Origin: Sulfitobacter albidus
Lineage (GTDB): Bacteria > Pseudomonadota > Alphaproteobacteria > Rhodobacterales > Rhodobacteraceae
Length of the DNA stretch: 64,000 bases
Reading direction: 5' to 3'
Assembly: GCF_018200035.1 (NCBI RefSeq)
Contig: NZ_CP073581.1
Span: 2,600,501-2,664,500 of the forward strand
The notes under the pieces are model-generated. The model worked only from the letters and a program-made list of their open reading frames with translations. It did not search any database and was not told the DNA's origin. Shown here in pieces: positions 51,590 to 60,678 of the stretch (the first letter of the stretch is position 1; every line of letters begins with the position of its first letter). Position numbers and translations under genes: made by a program.

Positions 51590-52779
51590 GGCTTCAACCG
51601 CCACACCAGCGGCACGATCGCCAGCACCAGCACGGCGCCCACCAGAAACGGCGCGCCGGGCAGATAGATCCCCTCGCCGTCCACGAACGCCTCGAACACG
51701 CCGGTCAGCGCCAGCGGTGCCAGCACTGCCGCCACCGACGCGAGCGAGGCGATGACCCCCTGCACCAGCCCCTGCACATCCTCGCCCACGCGGTTGGCGG
51801 CAAAGGCCGTCATCAGCGGCGGCGCCATATCCGCCAGCGTGGCGATCGGCAGCACCACCGCCACGACCCACACCGCCCCGGCAAGGCCAAACCCCACCAG
51901 CCCGATCACCCCCGCGCCCAATGCGATCAGCAACGTGCGGTAATCGCCCAGCCGCCGCGTGAGCACCGGCAGCACGCCGGCCTGCACCCCCGCGATCATG
52001 ATCCCGTAGGCCGACAGCGTCAGCCCGATCGCCACCCCGTCCCAGCCGAATACTTCCCGCCCCCAGAACGCCCAAAGCGTCGGATAGACCATATTGGCGA
52101 CCTCCAGCACAAAGATGCAGATCAGTGGGATCGCCAGCCCCGGTATCGCGAACGCCCGCAGGATTGATCCAAAGGGGTTCAGATCGCGCCGCCCGAACGG
52201 GCGCCTGTTCTCGGGCTTGAGCGATTCCGGCAACACCAGCAGCCCGAACACCACATTCAGCCCCGACAGCACGGCGGCGATCCAGAACGGCGCGGTGATA
52301 TGGATCCCCGACGCCAGCCCGCCCAGCGCGGGGCCAAAGACAAAACCGATGCCGAATGCGGCCCCGATCATGCCAAAGGCGGCGCTGCGCTCTTCGGGTT
52401 TGGCGATGTCGGCGATATAGGCGGTCGCGGTGATATAGGTGGCCCCGGCCATGCCCGCCACGACCCGGCCCACCAGCAACACCCAATAGGTCTGCGCCAT
52501 GGCCATGATGACGTAGTCGATGGTCAGCGTCACCAGCGCCGCGATCAGGATCGGGCGGCGGCCAAAGGTATCCGACAGGCTGCCGATTACCGGGCCAAAC
52601 AGGAACATCGCCCCCGCATAGGCCGACATCATGATCCCGCCCCACAGCGCGCCCTGCGCCGTGCTGCTGGCCCCCACCCGGTCCATCAGATCGGGGATGA
52701 TGGGAAAGACGATGCCCACGCCAATCGCATCCACGACCAGCGTGGCGAGGATGAACAGAAAGGGGCCGGTGATCTTCAT
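51586..52779 (-). CDS. MFS transporter, TetA-like (DHA1) family
   Basis: 397 residues from the ATG at 52779 ([22 protein letters not shown]). It has about twelve helices. Motif A after helix 2 reads '[17 protein letters not shown]'; the D-x-x-G-R-R pattern and 'GPALGGLAS' near helix 5 match the tetracycline-resistance-like exporter group (TCR/Tet). Real substrate unknown; drug export is only a family-level guess. Confidence 0.87.
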   Translation of the reverse strand: MKITGPFLFILATLVVDAIGVGIVFPIIPDLMDRVGASSTAQGALWGGIMMSAYAGAMFLFGPVIGSLSDTFGRRPILIAALVTLTIDYVIMAMAQTYWVLLVGRVVAGMAGATYITATAYIADIAKPEERSAAFGMIGAAFGIGFVFGPALGGLASGIHITAPFWIAAVLSGLNVVFGLLVLPESLKPENRRPFGRRDLNPFGSILRAFAIPGLAIPLICIFVLEVANMVYPTLWAFWGREVFGWDGVAIGLTLSAYGIMIAGVQAGVLPVLTRRLGDYRTLLIALGAGVIGLVGFGLAGAVWVVAVVLPIATLADMAPPLMTAFAANRVGEDVQGLVQGVIASLASVAAVLAPLALTGVFEAFVDGEGIYLPGAPFLVGAVLVLAIVPLVWRLKP

Positions 52780-52828
52780 CCCGCCACCCGATACCCGCGC
52801 CGCCCGTTTGGCAAGCGGCAATTCCAAC

Positions 52829-53275
52829 TCACCATCGCAGGCTGAACCGGGGGCCGGGCGCCGGGCGCGCAGCAAAGCCCATGGCGCGGTAGGCGGCTGC
52901 GGCCCCGTGGTTGTCGGGATGGGTGCCGACAGTGAGGTAGCGACAGCCCAGATCGCGGGCGTGCGCCACGCTCGCCTGCGTCAGCCTGCGCCCCAAACCC
53001 CGGCCCCGCATGTCGGGGGCAACGAACAGATGATGCATGTCCATCCCGCGCACCCCGAATTGCAGCTGCGCCAAGGGGCAAAGCGCGGCATAGCCCACCA
53101 ATCCACGCGCGCCTTCGGCCACCAGCACGTGCAACCACGGGACGGCGCCCAGCGCGTCGCGGGCGAGCGTGTCTTTTGTGATCACAGCCGCGTCGCCGTG
53201 GTGCGCGGCCAGCGCGTGGATCATCTTTAGCACCGGGTCGAGGTCGGTATCGAGGATCGGTCGGACGGTCGTCAT
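52829..53275 (-). CDS. GNAT-family N-acetyltransferase
   Basis: 148 residues from the ATG at 53275 (MTTVRPILDTDLDPVLKMIH). Acetyl-CoA-binding motif A is 'HHLFVAPDMRGRGLGRRLTQA', followed by 'NHGAAAAYRAMGFA'. Substrate unknown. It follows the GntR gene on the same strand, separated by a hairpin. Confidence 0.85.
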   Translation of the reverse strand: MTTVRPILDTDLDPVLKMIHALAAHHGDAAVITKDTLARDALGAVPWLHVLVAEGARGLVGYAALCPLAQLQFGVRGMDMHHLFVAPDMRGRGLGRRLTQASVAHARDLGCRYLTVGTHPDNHGAAAAYRAMGFAARPAPGPRFSLRW

Positions 53276-53361
53276 GGTCGGTCTCCGGGAACGGGCACCG
53301 CCCGCCACGGACCACGCACAGTCCGGAGGGACGGCGCGGGAAGGCAATAGAATGAACAGGA

Positions 53362-53391
53362 AAAGCCACCGCGCTGATCAGCGGCGGCAAT
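53362..53391 (-). terminator. Hairpin between gntR and the GNAT gene
   Basis: On the minus strand a stem built from gccgccgc and gcgcggtggc around tgatca is followed by TTTTCC. It lies 78 bases after the GntR stop codon. Best read as the GntR terminator. The remaining bases between 53276 and 53468 hold no recognisable gene. Confidence 0.5.
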
Positions 53392-53468
53392 AACACATCG
53401 TATGTACGGTCTGTGTACGCATGGTGCACAGAGTGTGACAGTCCGCGCGCGCCGTCAATCCCCGCCGC

Positions 53469-54119
53469 TCAGCGCGCCAGCATCCGTAGCCCCTGCGTCA
53501 CGTCCGATCGCACGGCAAGCCGCAACCCCGGCTCATCCCCGGCCTTGAGCGCAGCGATGATCAGCCGGTGAAACTGCGGCGGCTCCGTCCGCCTCAGCCG
53601 CCCGTAAAGCGCGCGCATCGTCGGCCCCATCTGCAGCCAGACCGTCTCAGCCATGGCCAGCATTGCGGGGGCCTGCGCCCGCAGATACAGCGTGCGGTGG
53701 AATTCGAGATTAAGCCGGATATAGGCCACCGCATCGCGCTGCGCGACCGCCTCGCCGACCTTTCCGTTGATGTTGGTCAACCGCTCGATCAGCGCCAGAT
53801 GCGCGCGGGGCAGCGCACGGCTCGCCAGCTCCACCTCAATGAGCGCACGCAGCGCCGCCAGCTCCTCGATCCGCTCGCCCGTCAGCTCGGGCGTGCTGAT
53901 CCGGCCCGAGTTCGACATGGTCACCGCCCCCTCGGCGGCAAGGCGGCGTACCGCCTCGCGCGCGGGCGTCATCGACACATCAAAATCCTTCCCGATCCCG
54001 CGCAGGGTCAACGCCTGACCGGGCGCAAGCATCCCGTGCATGATCTGCAATCGTAACTGCCGGTACACACGGTCATGCGCCAGCGGCGCGGGGTCGACGG
54101 GGCGGGGGGTAAAGCTCAT
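53469..54119 (-). CDS. GntR-family (FadR/FCD) transcriptional regulator
   Basis: 216 residues. A winged helix (LRGIGKDFDVSMTPAREAVRRLAAEG) and an FCD ligand-binding domain (LAALRALIEVELASRAL ... HRTLYLRAQAP). FCD members usually respond to organic acids. It diverges from the SMR exporter gene across 88 bases, which would be its first candidate target. Confidence 0.88.
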   Translation of the reverse strand: MSFTPRPVDPAPLAHDRVYRQLRLQIMHGMLAPGQALTLRGIGKDFDVSMTPAREAVRRLAAEGAVTMSNSGRISTPELTGERIEELAALRALIEVELASRALPRAHLALIERLTNINGKVGEAVAQRDAVAYIRLNLEFHRTLYLRAQAPAMLAMAETVWLQMGPTMRALYGRLRRTEPPQFHRLIIAALKAGDEPGLRLAVRSDVTQGLRMLAR

Positions 54120-54207
54120 TCTGTTTTGTGATCACATAGGCGCCGCCGGTCAAGCCCTTGACGACGACCCCGCCGCGCCGCACCCTGCCCCGGATCGGAG
54201 CAACCCT

Positions 54208-54564
54208 ATGAACCCATGGCTCATTCTTGCCCTCGCGGGGCTTCTTGAAATCGTCTGGGCCGCGTCGATGAAAGCCTCCGACGGCTTCACGAAAATCGGG
54301 CCGAGCGTTCTGACCGGCGTCGCCGCCTTCCTAAGTTTCTGGCTCCTCGGGCTCGCCATGAAGTCCCTGCCGCTGGGCACGGCCTATGCGGTCTGGGTCG
54401 GCATCGGCGCGCTTGGCGCCGCAGTGCTTGGCATCGCGATGTTCGGTGAGGCGGCGACGCCCCTGCGCCTTGCGGGTATTGCCCTGATCGCCGCCGGGAT
54501 TGCCTGCCTCAAGCTCGCCCAGTCGTCCTTCAGCGGATCATGGCCCCAGTTCATCAGCGAATAG
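54208..54564 (+). CDS. SMR-family exporter, SugE/Gdx (guanidinium exporter) type
   Basis: 118 residues with four helices. The start LAGLLEIVWAASMKASDGFT contains the essential membrane Glu. 'LPLGTAYAVWVGIGALGAAVLG' is the SugE/Gdx signature rather than EmrE. Gdx proteins export guanidinium; this assignment rests on sequence type only. The last about 14 residues (QSSFSGSWPQFIS) are longer than usual and are antisense to the DUF3140 domain end. Confidence 0.87.
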   Translation: MNPWLILALAGLLEIVWAASMKASDGFTKIGPSVLTGVAAFLSFWLLGLAMKSLPLGTAYAVWVGIGALGAAVLGIAMFGEAATPLRLAGIALIAAGIACLKLAQSSFSGSWPQFISE

Positions 54565-54860
54565 CGCCAGGCCGAAGTTTCGACGTCCTCATCCGGGCCA
54601 CCCTGTGAAAGATGCCGCTTGATATAGCCCACGACGGTGGCCATGTGGTCCCATTGATCGTCGCTGATATCGTCCTTGTTGGTGCGCTTGATCGTCACGA
54701 TGCGGCGGCCGGATTTGTGGCCGGTCGATTCGCCGTCCTCGGTGTCGCCGACGGATCTGGACTCCTCCGTTTCCAGCCAATCCTCCAGCTCCTGCGGCGC
54801 CATGTTGACCAGATCGCGCCACTCGTCCCAGATCTGCTCGTATGATTTCGATGATGACAT
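54384..54860 (-). CDS. DUF3140 domain protein
   Basis: 158 residues from the ATG at 54860, behind ggaggg. The DUF3140 domain (SYEQIWDEWRDLVNMAPQEL ... WRYSLMNWGHDPLK) takes the first about 110 residues and normally ends near there. The remaining about 48 residues run antisense through the SMR gene and look unlike any family. The true stop is therefore probably lost, or the tail is incidental. Function unknown. Confidence 0.75.
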   Translation of the reverse strand: MSSSKSYEQIWDEWRDLVNMAPQELEDWLETEESRSVGDTEDGESTGHKSGRRIVTIKRTNKDDISDDQWDHMATVVGYIKRHLSQGGPDEDVETSAWRYSLMNWGHDPLKDDWASLRQAIPAAIRAIPARRRGVAASPNIAMPSTAAPSAPMPTQTA

Positions 54861-54905
54861 CGTGCCCTCCTTGCGCTGTCTGCGGGACAACGCGGCGGGC
54901 GGCGC

Positions 54906-55598
54906 TCAGGTTGCGTCGAATTTGTACCGGTGCAGCCCGCTGCCGTGGTCGCGCAGCCATTTGCGCGGGGCGCGATAGTCGCCATAGATCGCCTCCACCC
55001 CCGCCCAGAATGCGGCGGAGTGGTTCATCTGCGCCAGATGCCCGACCTCATGCGCGGCCACGTAATCCAGCACCTCCGGCGGGGCCATGATCAGCCGCCA
55101 CGAAAACATCAGCCCCCCGTCCGCCGTGCACGACCCCCAGCGCGAGCGCGTATCGCGCAGCGTCAACCGGGTATAGGAGCGCCCCAGCGCTGCGGCATAG
55201 TCATCGCAGGCGCCCGCCAGCCGGTCGCGTGCCACCTGCTTGAGATGCGCTATCAGGCGCGGGCCGCCGGGCGGGGGCACCTCGATCGCCGCATCGGTGA
55301 TGCGCACCCGCTTGCCCGATGCCGCGACCACCGGGATCATGCGACCGCCCAGCGGGATCTCTGCCCCCGGTGCGACGATCACATCCTCATCGCGCGCGTC
55401 CAGATGCCGGCGGATCCAGCCCTCCTTTTCGCGGGCAAAGGCCAGCGCCTCCGCCTCCGGCAGACGGCTGGGCAGCGTCAGCGTCACCCGCCCGTCCAAC
55501 TGCGAAATTCGCAGGCTGATGCGCCGCGCCCGCGACGAGCGGCGCAGGGTCAGCGGGATCGGCGGATCACCAAGGCTGTGAGAAGCGGGAGCGGACAT
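54906..55598 (-). CDS. YgjP-like (DUF45) metallopeptidase-domain protein
   Basis: 230 residues. Zinc motif HEVGHLAQMNHS (HExxH plus a downstream His in the 'NHSAAFW' block), preceded by 'RWGSCTADGGLMFSWRLI', the hallmark of the YgjP/SprT-like DUF45 family. It lacks a signal peptide. Its substrate is not known. Upstream-facing neighbour of DUF3140 (45-base gap). Confidence 0.88.
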   Translation of the reverse strand: MSAPASHSLGDPPIPLTLRRSSRARRISLRISQLDGRVTLTLPSRLPEAEALAFAREKEGWIRRHLDARDEDVIVAPGAEIPLGGRMIPVVAASGKRVRITDAAIEVPPPGGPRLIAHLKQVARDRLAGACDDYAAALGRSYTRLTLRDTRSRWGSCTADGGLMFSWRLIMAPPEVLDYVAAHEVGHLAQMNHSAAFWAGVEAIYGDYRAPRKWLRDHGSGLHRYKFDAT

Positions 55599-55696
55599 GG
55601 CGGGCCTGACGGGGCGAGGGGTGGACAGTATCCCCTGCTTATGGCAATTGCCCTGAATTATCTAGATGCAACACCAATCCGACAAAGGGGAATTCC

Positions 55697-56029
55697 ATGC
55701 CCAACGAAGAATGGGGAACCAAGCGCCTGTGCCCCACCACGGGCAAGCGTTTCTATGATCTGAACAAGGATCCTATCGTCAGCCCCTACACCGGCGAAGT
55801 GGTCGAGGTCGATCAGTCGAAATCCCGCATGATCGCCGCCGACGCCGAGGATGCTGCCACGGCCAAGGCCAAGAAGGAAACAGCAGTCGCGGATACCGAC
55901 GATGTGGTTGATGACGACGACGTCGATGTGGATCTGGACGATGATCTGCTGGACGACGACGAGGACGACGAGGATACCGTCCCCCTCGAAGAAATCGCCG
56001 ATGTCGCCAAGGATGACGACGACAGCTAA
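55697..56029 (+). CDS. TIGR02300-family acidic protein
   Basis: 110 residues. A conserved N-terminus (EEWGTKRLCPTTGKRFYDLN, then KDPIVSPYTGEVV) with the CPTTG sequence, and an extremely acidic Asp/Glu-rich tail (about 65-110). This is the TIGR02300 family, found in alphaproteobacteria. The N-terminal block looks like a small zinc-ribbon remnant, but function is unknown. tRNA-Ala follows 104 bases downstream. Confidence 0.88.
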   Translation: MPNEEWGTKRLCPTTGKRFYDLNKDPIVSPYTGEVVEVDQSKSRMIAADAEDAATAKAKKETAVADTDDVVDDDDVDVDLDDDLLDDDEDDEDTVPLEEIADVAKDDDDS

Positions 56030-56133
56030 ATGGCTTGCGGGCGGGATGCGTTTTTCGCTTGATCCCGCCCCGGCTTGCGCTTAGGACACGGCGCACCGGC
56101 CCTTTCGGGTCACCGTTTCGGCCTTGGCCAAAT

Positions 56134-56209
56134 GGGGCATTAGCTCAGCTGGGAGAGCGCCTGCATGGCATGCAGGAGGTCAGCGGTTCGATCCCGCTAT
56201 GCTCCACCA
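56134..56209 (+). tRNA. tRNA-Ala (anticodon GGC)
   Basis: 76 bases with a full cloverleaf: acceptor ggggcat/atgctcc (one G-U pair), D-arm with agctcagctgggagagc, anticodon stem cctgc/gcagg with loop atggcat (anticodon GGC), T-arm cagcggttcgatcccgctg-like, and encoded CCA. GGC reads Ala codons GCC and GCU. Confidence 0.95.
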
Positions 56210-56455
56210 AGGCTTTTTTCATGAAATGAAAAAGGCGGTCGCTCCGACAGTGTCTTCACACCGTGAAGATCACGAGAGGGGCAATCACGCGAACCAATCA
56301 CACCGCCGCTGACTGACGCGCATCCGCTGCGCGGCTACGCTGAGACAGCGGTTCGATCCCGCTATGCTCCACCAAGGCCTTTTTCATGGAATGAAAAAGA
56401 CCGTCGCCCGGAAGTGTGTTCACACCGTGAAGATCTTGGGAGCGGCAATCGCGCG
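56181..56455 (+). repeat. Partial tRNA-Ala duplication, two about 110-base copies
   Basis: The 3' half of tRNA-Ala plus about 80 downstream bases (56181-56291) recurs at 56346-56455 with a 165-base offset and roughly 85% identity. The second copy starts inside the T-arm and keeps ggttcgatcccgctatgctc and CCA, but has no 5' half, so it is a tRNA relic. Both copies keep the following T-rich hairpin. It could be a tandem-duplication scar or a remnant att site. No integrase is nearby. The rest of the 354 bases to 56563 is empty. Confidence 0.65.
56211..56236 (+). terminator. T-rich hairpin after tRNA-Ala
   Basis: gcttttttcat and atgaaaaaggc pair around a short loop right after the CCA end. A diverged copy lies at about 56377-56401 in the duplicated segment. 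Confidence 0.55.
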
Positions 56456-56563
56456 TTCACGTGAGGAGAGGGGGCACGCCCCGCAGATCGAGCCTCCGCG
56501 CGGTCCTAGCTAATGAAGAACGACTGCTCCGCTGACATCCAATCCCGCACGTCGCCAAAACCC

Positions 56564-56953
56564 CTATCCCGTCCCGTCAGCCGCCAAGCGCCACGGCGGA
56601 AAGCGTCGATCGGCGCCCGCGTGAAACAGGCACCACGCATGGCCCGTCGGGTCGTAGAACCGCGCCTCGCGCCAGCGCCAGTTCCGATCCACCGGGCAGG
56701 ATTCAAATTCCACCCCTTGAGCCGTGAGCCGCGCGTGGGTCGCATCCACATCATCGACTTCGAGGTATAGCACGGCGCCACCAACGCGCGGCGCCACCGC
56801 CCGATGCACCGAAAACGTCGTGGCCCCCGACGGCAGTTCAAACCGCGCGTAGACATCCCGCTCTGACACGATCAGGCGAAATCCCAGACGTCGGTAGAAC
56901 GCAACGCTTTGCCCGAAATCGGCAACGTCGAGGGTGATTTGATTGAGGTCCAC
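56564..56953 (-). CDS. VOC (glyoxalase-like) protein
   Basis: 129 residues. The opening LNQITLDVADFGQSVAFYRR is the vicinal-oxygen-chelate fold. Paired beta-alpha modules end with 'EARFYDPTGHAWCLFHAG', where the last Glu/His-type metal ligand would sit. Single-domain VOC proteins act as dimers on varied substrates; function here is unknown. It lies 86 bases downstream of the oxoprolinase operon on the same strand. Confidence 0.8.
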   Translation of the reverse strand: MDLNQITLDVADFGQSVAFYRRLGFRLIVSERDVYARFELPSGATTFSVHRAVAPRVGGAVLYLEVDDVDATHARLTAQGVEFESCPVDRNWRWREARFYDPTGHAWCLFHAGADRRFPPWRLAADGTG

Positions 56954-57039
56954 GGGCGCATCCTTTTGGCGATTCGCCCAAAGAATGCGCCCTCAACCCC
57001 ACTTGAGGTAAAGCAGAATGTACTTTCCGCAGGCTGCCG

Positions 57040-60000
57040 CTAGGCGGGGCCGTAGCCGCCGCCGCCCGGCGTGCGCATGATGAATACATCGCCCGCCGCC
57101 AGTTCCGCCTGATCGTTGCCCTGCAAGCGCTCGATCGTGCCATCCGCGCGCCGCACGGCGTTCTCGCCCACGCCGCCCGGACCACCGCCCGCAGCGCCGT
57201 GCGGCGGCACCACCCGGTGCGAGGTCAGCACCGTCACGGTCATCGGCTCAAGAAATTGCAGATGCCGCTCGATCCCTTCACCGCCGCGCCAGCGCCCTTC
57301 CCCGCCCGATCCTTGCCGGATCGAGAATTGATCGACCCGCACGGGAAACCGCGTCTCCAGCACCTCCGGATCGGTCATGCGGGTGTTGGTCATGTGGCTG
57401 TGCACCGCATCCGTGCCGTGAAAGCCATCGCCCGCGCCGGTCCCGCCGCAGATGGTTTCATAGTTCTGATGCGTGTCGTTACCGTAGACAAAGTTGTTCA
57501 TCGTGCCCTGGCTGCCCGCGATCACGCCCAGCGCGCCGTACAGCGTATCGGCAATCGCCTGACTGACCTCGGTGTTGCCCGAGATCACGGCGGCGGGCGC
57601 GCGCGGGTTGATCATCGACCCTTCGGGCACGATCAGGTTGAGCGGTTTCAGACAGCCCTCGTTCATCGGGATGTCACTGCCCACCAACGTGCGGAACACA
57701 TACAGCACCACCGCCCGGCAGATCGCCAAGGGCGCGTTGTAGTTCAGCGGGTTCTGATCCGCCGTGCCGGTGAAATCCACCGTCGCCTCGCGCGCGGCAC
57801 GGTCCACCGTGATCCGCACCTTGATCGCGTCACCATTGTCGAGCGGATAGGTAAACGCCCCGTCTTTCAGCACATCCAGCACCCGGCGCACCGATTCCTC
57901 GGCGTTGTCCTGCACGTGGGACATATAGGCATGCACGGTTTCCAGCCCGAACTGCTGGGTGATCTTGTGCAGCTCGCCCGCGCCGGTGGCGTTGGCCGCG
58001 ATCTGCGCCGACAGATCGGCCATGTTCTGATCAATGTTGCGACACGGGTATTTGCCCGAGGCAAGCAGCGCGCGCGTCGCCTCCTCGCGCAGCTTGCCCG
58101 CCTTCACCAGCGTGAAGTTGTCGATGACCACGCCCTCATCCTCGATCACCCGGCTGTCGGGCGGGGCGGAGCCGGGGGTCTTGCCGCCGATATCGGCGTG
58201 GTGCCCGCGCGAGGCGACGGTATAGACGATCTCGCCGCCCTCGAACACCGGCGTGATAACGGTCACATCGGGCAGATGCGTGCCGCCGTTGAAGGGGTTG
58301 TTCATCATGAACACGTCACCGGGATCAATACGTCCGGCATTCTCGCGCAACACGGTGCGCACGCTTTCCGACATGGATCCCAGATGCACGGGCACATGCG
58401 GTGCGTTGGCCACCAGATCGCCGTTCGCATCAAAGATCGCGCAGGAGAAATCATAGCGTTCCTTGATGTTGACCGAATAGGCGGTGTTGGCCAGCGTCGC
58501 GCCCATCTGATCGGCGATGGACATGAAGAGGTTGTTGAACACCTCCAGCATGACCGGATCGACCGAGGTGCCGACGGCCTCGGCACGGGTGACCGCCTCG
58601 GCGCGCTTCAGGATCAGATCACCCCCGCTGAGGCATTCCGCGTGCCAGCCTGCCTCGACGATATTGGTGCCGGTGGGCTCCGTCAGGATCGCGGGGCCGT
58701 GCAGGGCCTGACCGGGGCGCAGCGTGTCACGCGCCATCACCGGCACGTCGCGCCAGGCGCCCTCGCTGTACATGCGCGCTGTGCGCTCGGGGCCTGCGGG
58801 CGCGTCGGGGTCGGGCAGATCGGCGGCCTCGCCGGTGGCGCCAATCGCCTCCGCCGTGAGCATATCGAGGATCAGCGCGGCACCCTCGGGGACAAAGCCG
58901 AAGCGTTGCTGGTGCGCCTCTTCAAACGCGGCCTGCATCTCGGCCGCGCTACCAAAGGGCACGGCAAGCGTCTGCTGTGCGCCATCGGGGCGGATATGCG
59001 CCTCGCGCACCAGCGTGATCTGCGCGGCGTCGATGCCTTGGCCCGCCACCTCGGCGCGCGCGTCGGCGGCCAGCGCATCGAGCGCCCGCTCGGCCTCGGC
59101 CAGCTGGTCAAGCCCGCCGCCAAACTGCGCCTCGCGCAGCGCCCGCACGTCGGCGAGCCCCATGCCGAACGCGGACAATACGCCAGCGAATGGATGGATA
59201 TAGACCTGCCGCATCCCCAGCGCGTCGGCCACCAGACAGGCGTGCTGCCCGCCCGCCCCGCCAAAGCAGTTCATCGTGTATTTTGTCACGTCATATCCGC
59301 GCTGCACGCTGATCTTCTTGATCGCGTTGGCCATGTTTTCGACCGCGATGCGCAGGAAGCCTTCGGCGATCTCCTCCACCGGGCGGTCGGCGTCGATCTC
59401 TGCGCCCAGCTGCGCAAATTTCGCCTCCACGGCGGCGCGGTCCAGCCGTTCGTCCGCACCGGGGCCAAAGACCGCCGGGAAGAGATCGGGCTGAAGCTTG
59501 CCCAACAGCACGTTGCAATCGGTCACGGTCAGCGGGCCGCCGCGCCGGTAGGCGCAGGGGCCGGGGTTGGCGCCCGCGCTCTCGGGGCCGACCTGCATGC
59601 GCCCGTCGCGGTAGCTGAGGATCGATCCGCCCCCCGCCGCAACCGTGTGGATCGACATCATCGGCGCGCGCATCCGCACGCCTGCGACTTCGGTCTCGAA
59701 ATCCCGCTCGAACTCGCCGGCGTAGTGGCACACATCGGTGGACGTACCGCCCATGTCGAACCCGATCAGGCGGTCGTACCCATGCGCCGCCGCCGTGCGC
59801 GCCATGCCCACGACACCCCCCGCAGGCCCCGACAGGATCGCATCGCGCCCCTCGAACAGCGTGGCATCCGTCAGCCCGCCGCTGGAGCGCATGAACATCA
59901 GCCGCGTGGCCGTGCCATCGGTGCCCAGCGCGCCCGCCACCTGATCCACATAGCGCCGCAGGATCGGCGAGAGATAGGCATCGACCACCGCCGTATCACC

Positions 60001-60606
60001 GCGCGACACCAGCTTGATCAGCGGGCTGGCCTCGTGGCTGAGCGAGATCTGCGCGAACCCCGCCTCCGCCGCCAGCTTACCCACCAGCCGTTCGTGATCG
60101 GGGTAGCGGTAGCTGTGCATCAGCGCCACCGCGACCGAGCCGTAGCCCGCCGCGTGCGCCTGCGCCAGCGCCTCTGCCACGGCCTCCGGGTCCGGCGCTT
60201 GCAGCACCTCGCCCTCCGCGCTCACCCGCGCGTCCACCTCGATCACATCGCCGTACAGCAGCTCCGGTAACTGGATGTTGAGATCGAACAGACGCGGGCG
60301 GTTCTGGTAGCCGATGCGCAGCAGATCGCGCATGCCCTTGGTGATGACCAGCACCGTGCGCGCGCCCTTGCGCTCCAGCAGCGCGTTGGTGGCCACGGTC
60401 GTGCCCATCTTGACCGCCGCAATCGCGCCCTCGGGGATGGGATCCTCGGCGCTCAGATCCAGCAATTGCCGGATGCCATGCACGGCGGCGTCGGGATAGA
60501 CCTCGGGGTTCTCGCTCAGCAGCTTGTGCGTGCGCAGATCCCCCTGCGGTGTCTTCGCCACGATGTCGGTAAAGGTGCCGCCACGGTCGACCCAGAATTG
60601 CCACAT
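57040..60606 (-). CDS. Fused hydantoinase A/B, 5-oxoprolinase-like
   Basis: 1188 residues holding HyuA (N-terminal: DRGGTFTDI at 7-15 and FDMGGTSTDVC near 285, ATP-binding) joined to HyuB (from about 675: 'EVFNNLFMSIADQMGATL', 'NNPFNGGTHLPDV', 'GHHADIGGKTPGS'). Bacterial and eukaryotic OPLAH-type 5-oxoprolinases share this fused form and hydrolyse 5-oxoproline with ATP. Hydantoinases share the domains, so substrate is inferred from context: the operon also has a DUF1445 (D-glutamate cyclase-like) gene and a TRAP importer. Last gene of the operon, 72 bases after dctM. Confidence 0.85.
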   Translation of the reverse strand: MWQFWVDRGGTFTDIVAKTPQGDLRTHKLLSENPEVYPDAAVHGIRQLLDLSAEDPIPEGAIAAVKMGTTVATNALLERKGARTVLVITKGMRDLLRIGYQNRPRLFDLNIQLPELLYGDVIEVDARVSAEGEVLQAPDPEAVAEALAQAHAAGYGSVAVALMHSYRYPDHERLVGKLAAEAGFAQISLSHEASPLIKLVSRGDTAVVDAYLSPILRRYVDQVAGALGTDGTATRLMFMRSSGGLTDATLFEGRDAILSGPAGGVVGMARTAAAHGYDRLIGFDMGGTSTDVCHYAGEFERDFETEVAGVRMRAPMMSIHTVAAGGGSILSYRDGRMQVGPESAGANPGPCAYRRGGPLTVTDCNVLLGKLQPDLFPAVFGPGADERLDRAAVEAKFAQLGAEIDADRPVEEIAEGFLRIAVENMANAIKKISVQRGYDVTKYTMNCFGGAGGQHACLVADALGMRQVYIHPFAGVLSAFGMGLADVRALREAQFGGGLDQLAEAERALDALAADARAEVAGQGIDAAQITLVREAHIRPDGAQQTLAVPFGSAAEMQAAFEEAHQQRFGFVPEGAALILDMLTAEAIGATGEAADLPDPDAPAGPERTARMYSEGAWRDVPVMARDTLRPGQALHGPAILTEPTGTNIVEAGWHAECLSGGDLILKRAEAVTRAEAVGTSVDPVMLEVFNNLFMSIADQMGATLANTAYSVNIKERYDFSCAIFDANGDLVANAPHVPVHLGSMSESVRTVLRENAGRIDPGDVFMMNNPFNGGTHLPDVTVITPVFEGGEIVYTVASRGHHADIGGKTPGSAPPDSRVIEDEGVVIDNFTLVKAGKLREEATRALLASGKYPCRNIDQNMADLSAQIAANATGAGELHKITQQFGLETVHAYMSHVQDNAEESVRRVLDVLKDGAFTYPLDNGDAIKVRITVDRAAREATVDFTGTADQNPLNYNAPLAICRAVVLYVFRTLVGSDIPMNEGCLKPLNLIVPEGSMINPRAPAAVISGNTEVSQAIADTLYGALGVIAGSQGTMNNFVYGNDTHQNYETICGGTGAGDGFHGTDAVHSHMTNTRMTDPEVLETRFPVRVDQFSIRQGSGGEGRWRGGEGIERHLQFLEPMTVTVLTSHRVVPPHGAAGGGPGGVGENAVRRADGTIERLQGNDQAELAAGDVFIMRTPGGGGYGPA

Positions 60607-60626
60607 TGCATAGTTCTCCTCTGTTT

Positions 60627-60647
60627 GCGGGCCAGAGCGTGGCCCGC
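60627..60647 (-). terminator. Hairpin between dctM and the oxoprolinase gene
   Basis: An 8-bp stem gcgggcca/tggcccgc with a 5-base loop sits 20 bases before the oxoprolinase start. No U-run follows. It could partly attenuate the operon or stabilise the upstream mRNA. Confidence 0.35.
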
Positions 60648-60678
60648 ATTCATGTAAAAATGTCTTGGATTAAGCGCG

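Noticed and set aside
53341..53394. Small plus-strand ORF near 53352
   Set aside because: Only 13 codons, rich in Arg/Lys, and entirely within the palindromic hairpin sequence.
56346..56455. Second tRNA-Ala gene
   Set aside because: Only the T-arm and acceptor 3' strand are present; no D-arm or anticodon arm can be built.
57199..60270. A plus-strand open frame of about 1020 codons opposite the oxoprolinase gene
   Set aside because: Shadow frame of the fused hydantoinase gene; its composition is His/Arg/Gly-rich with no recognisable motif.
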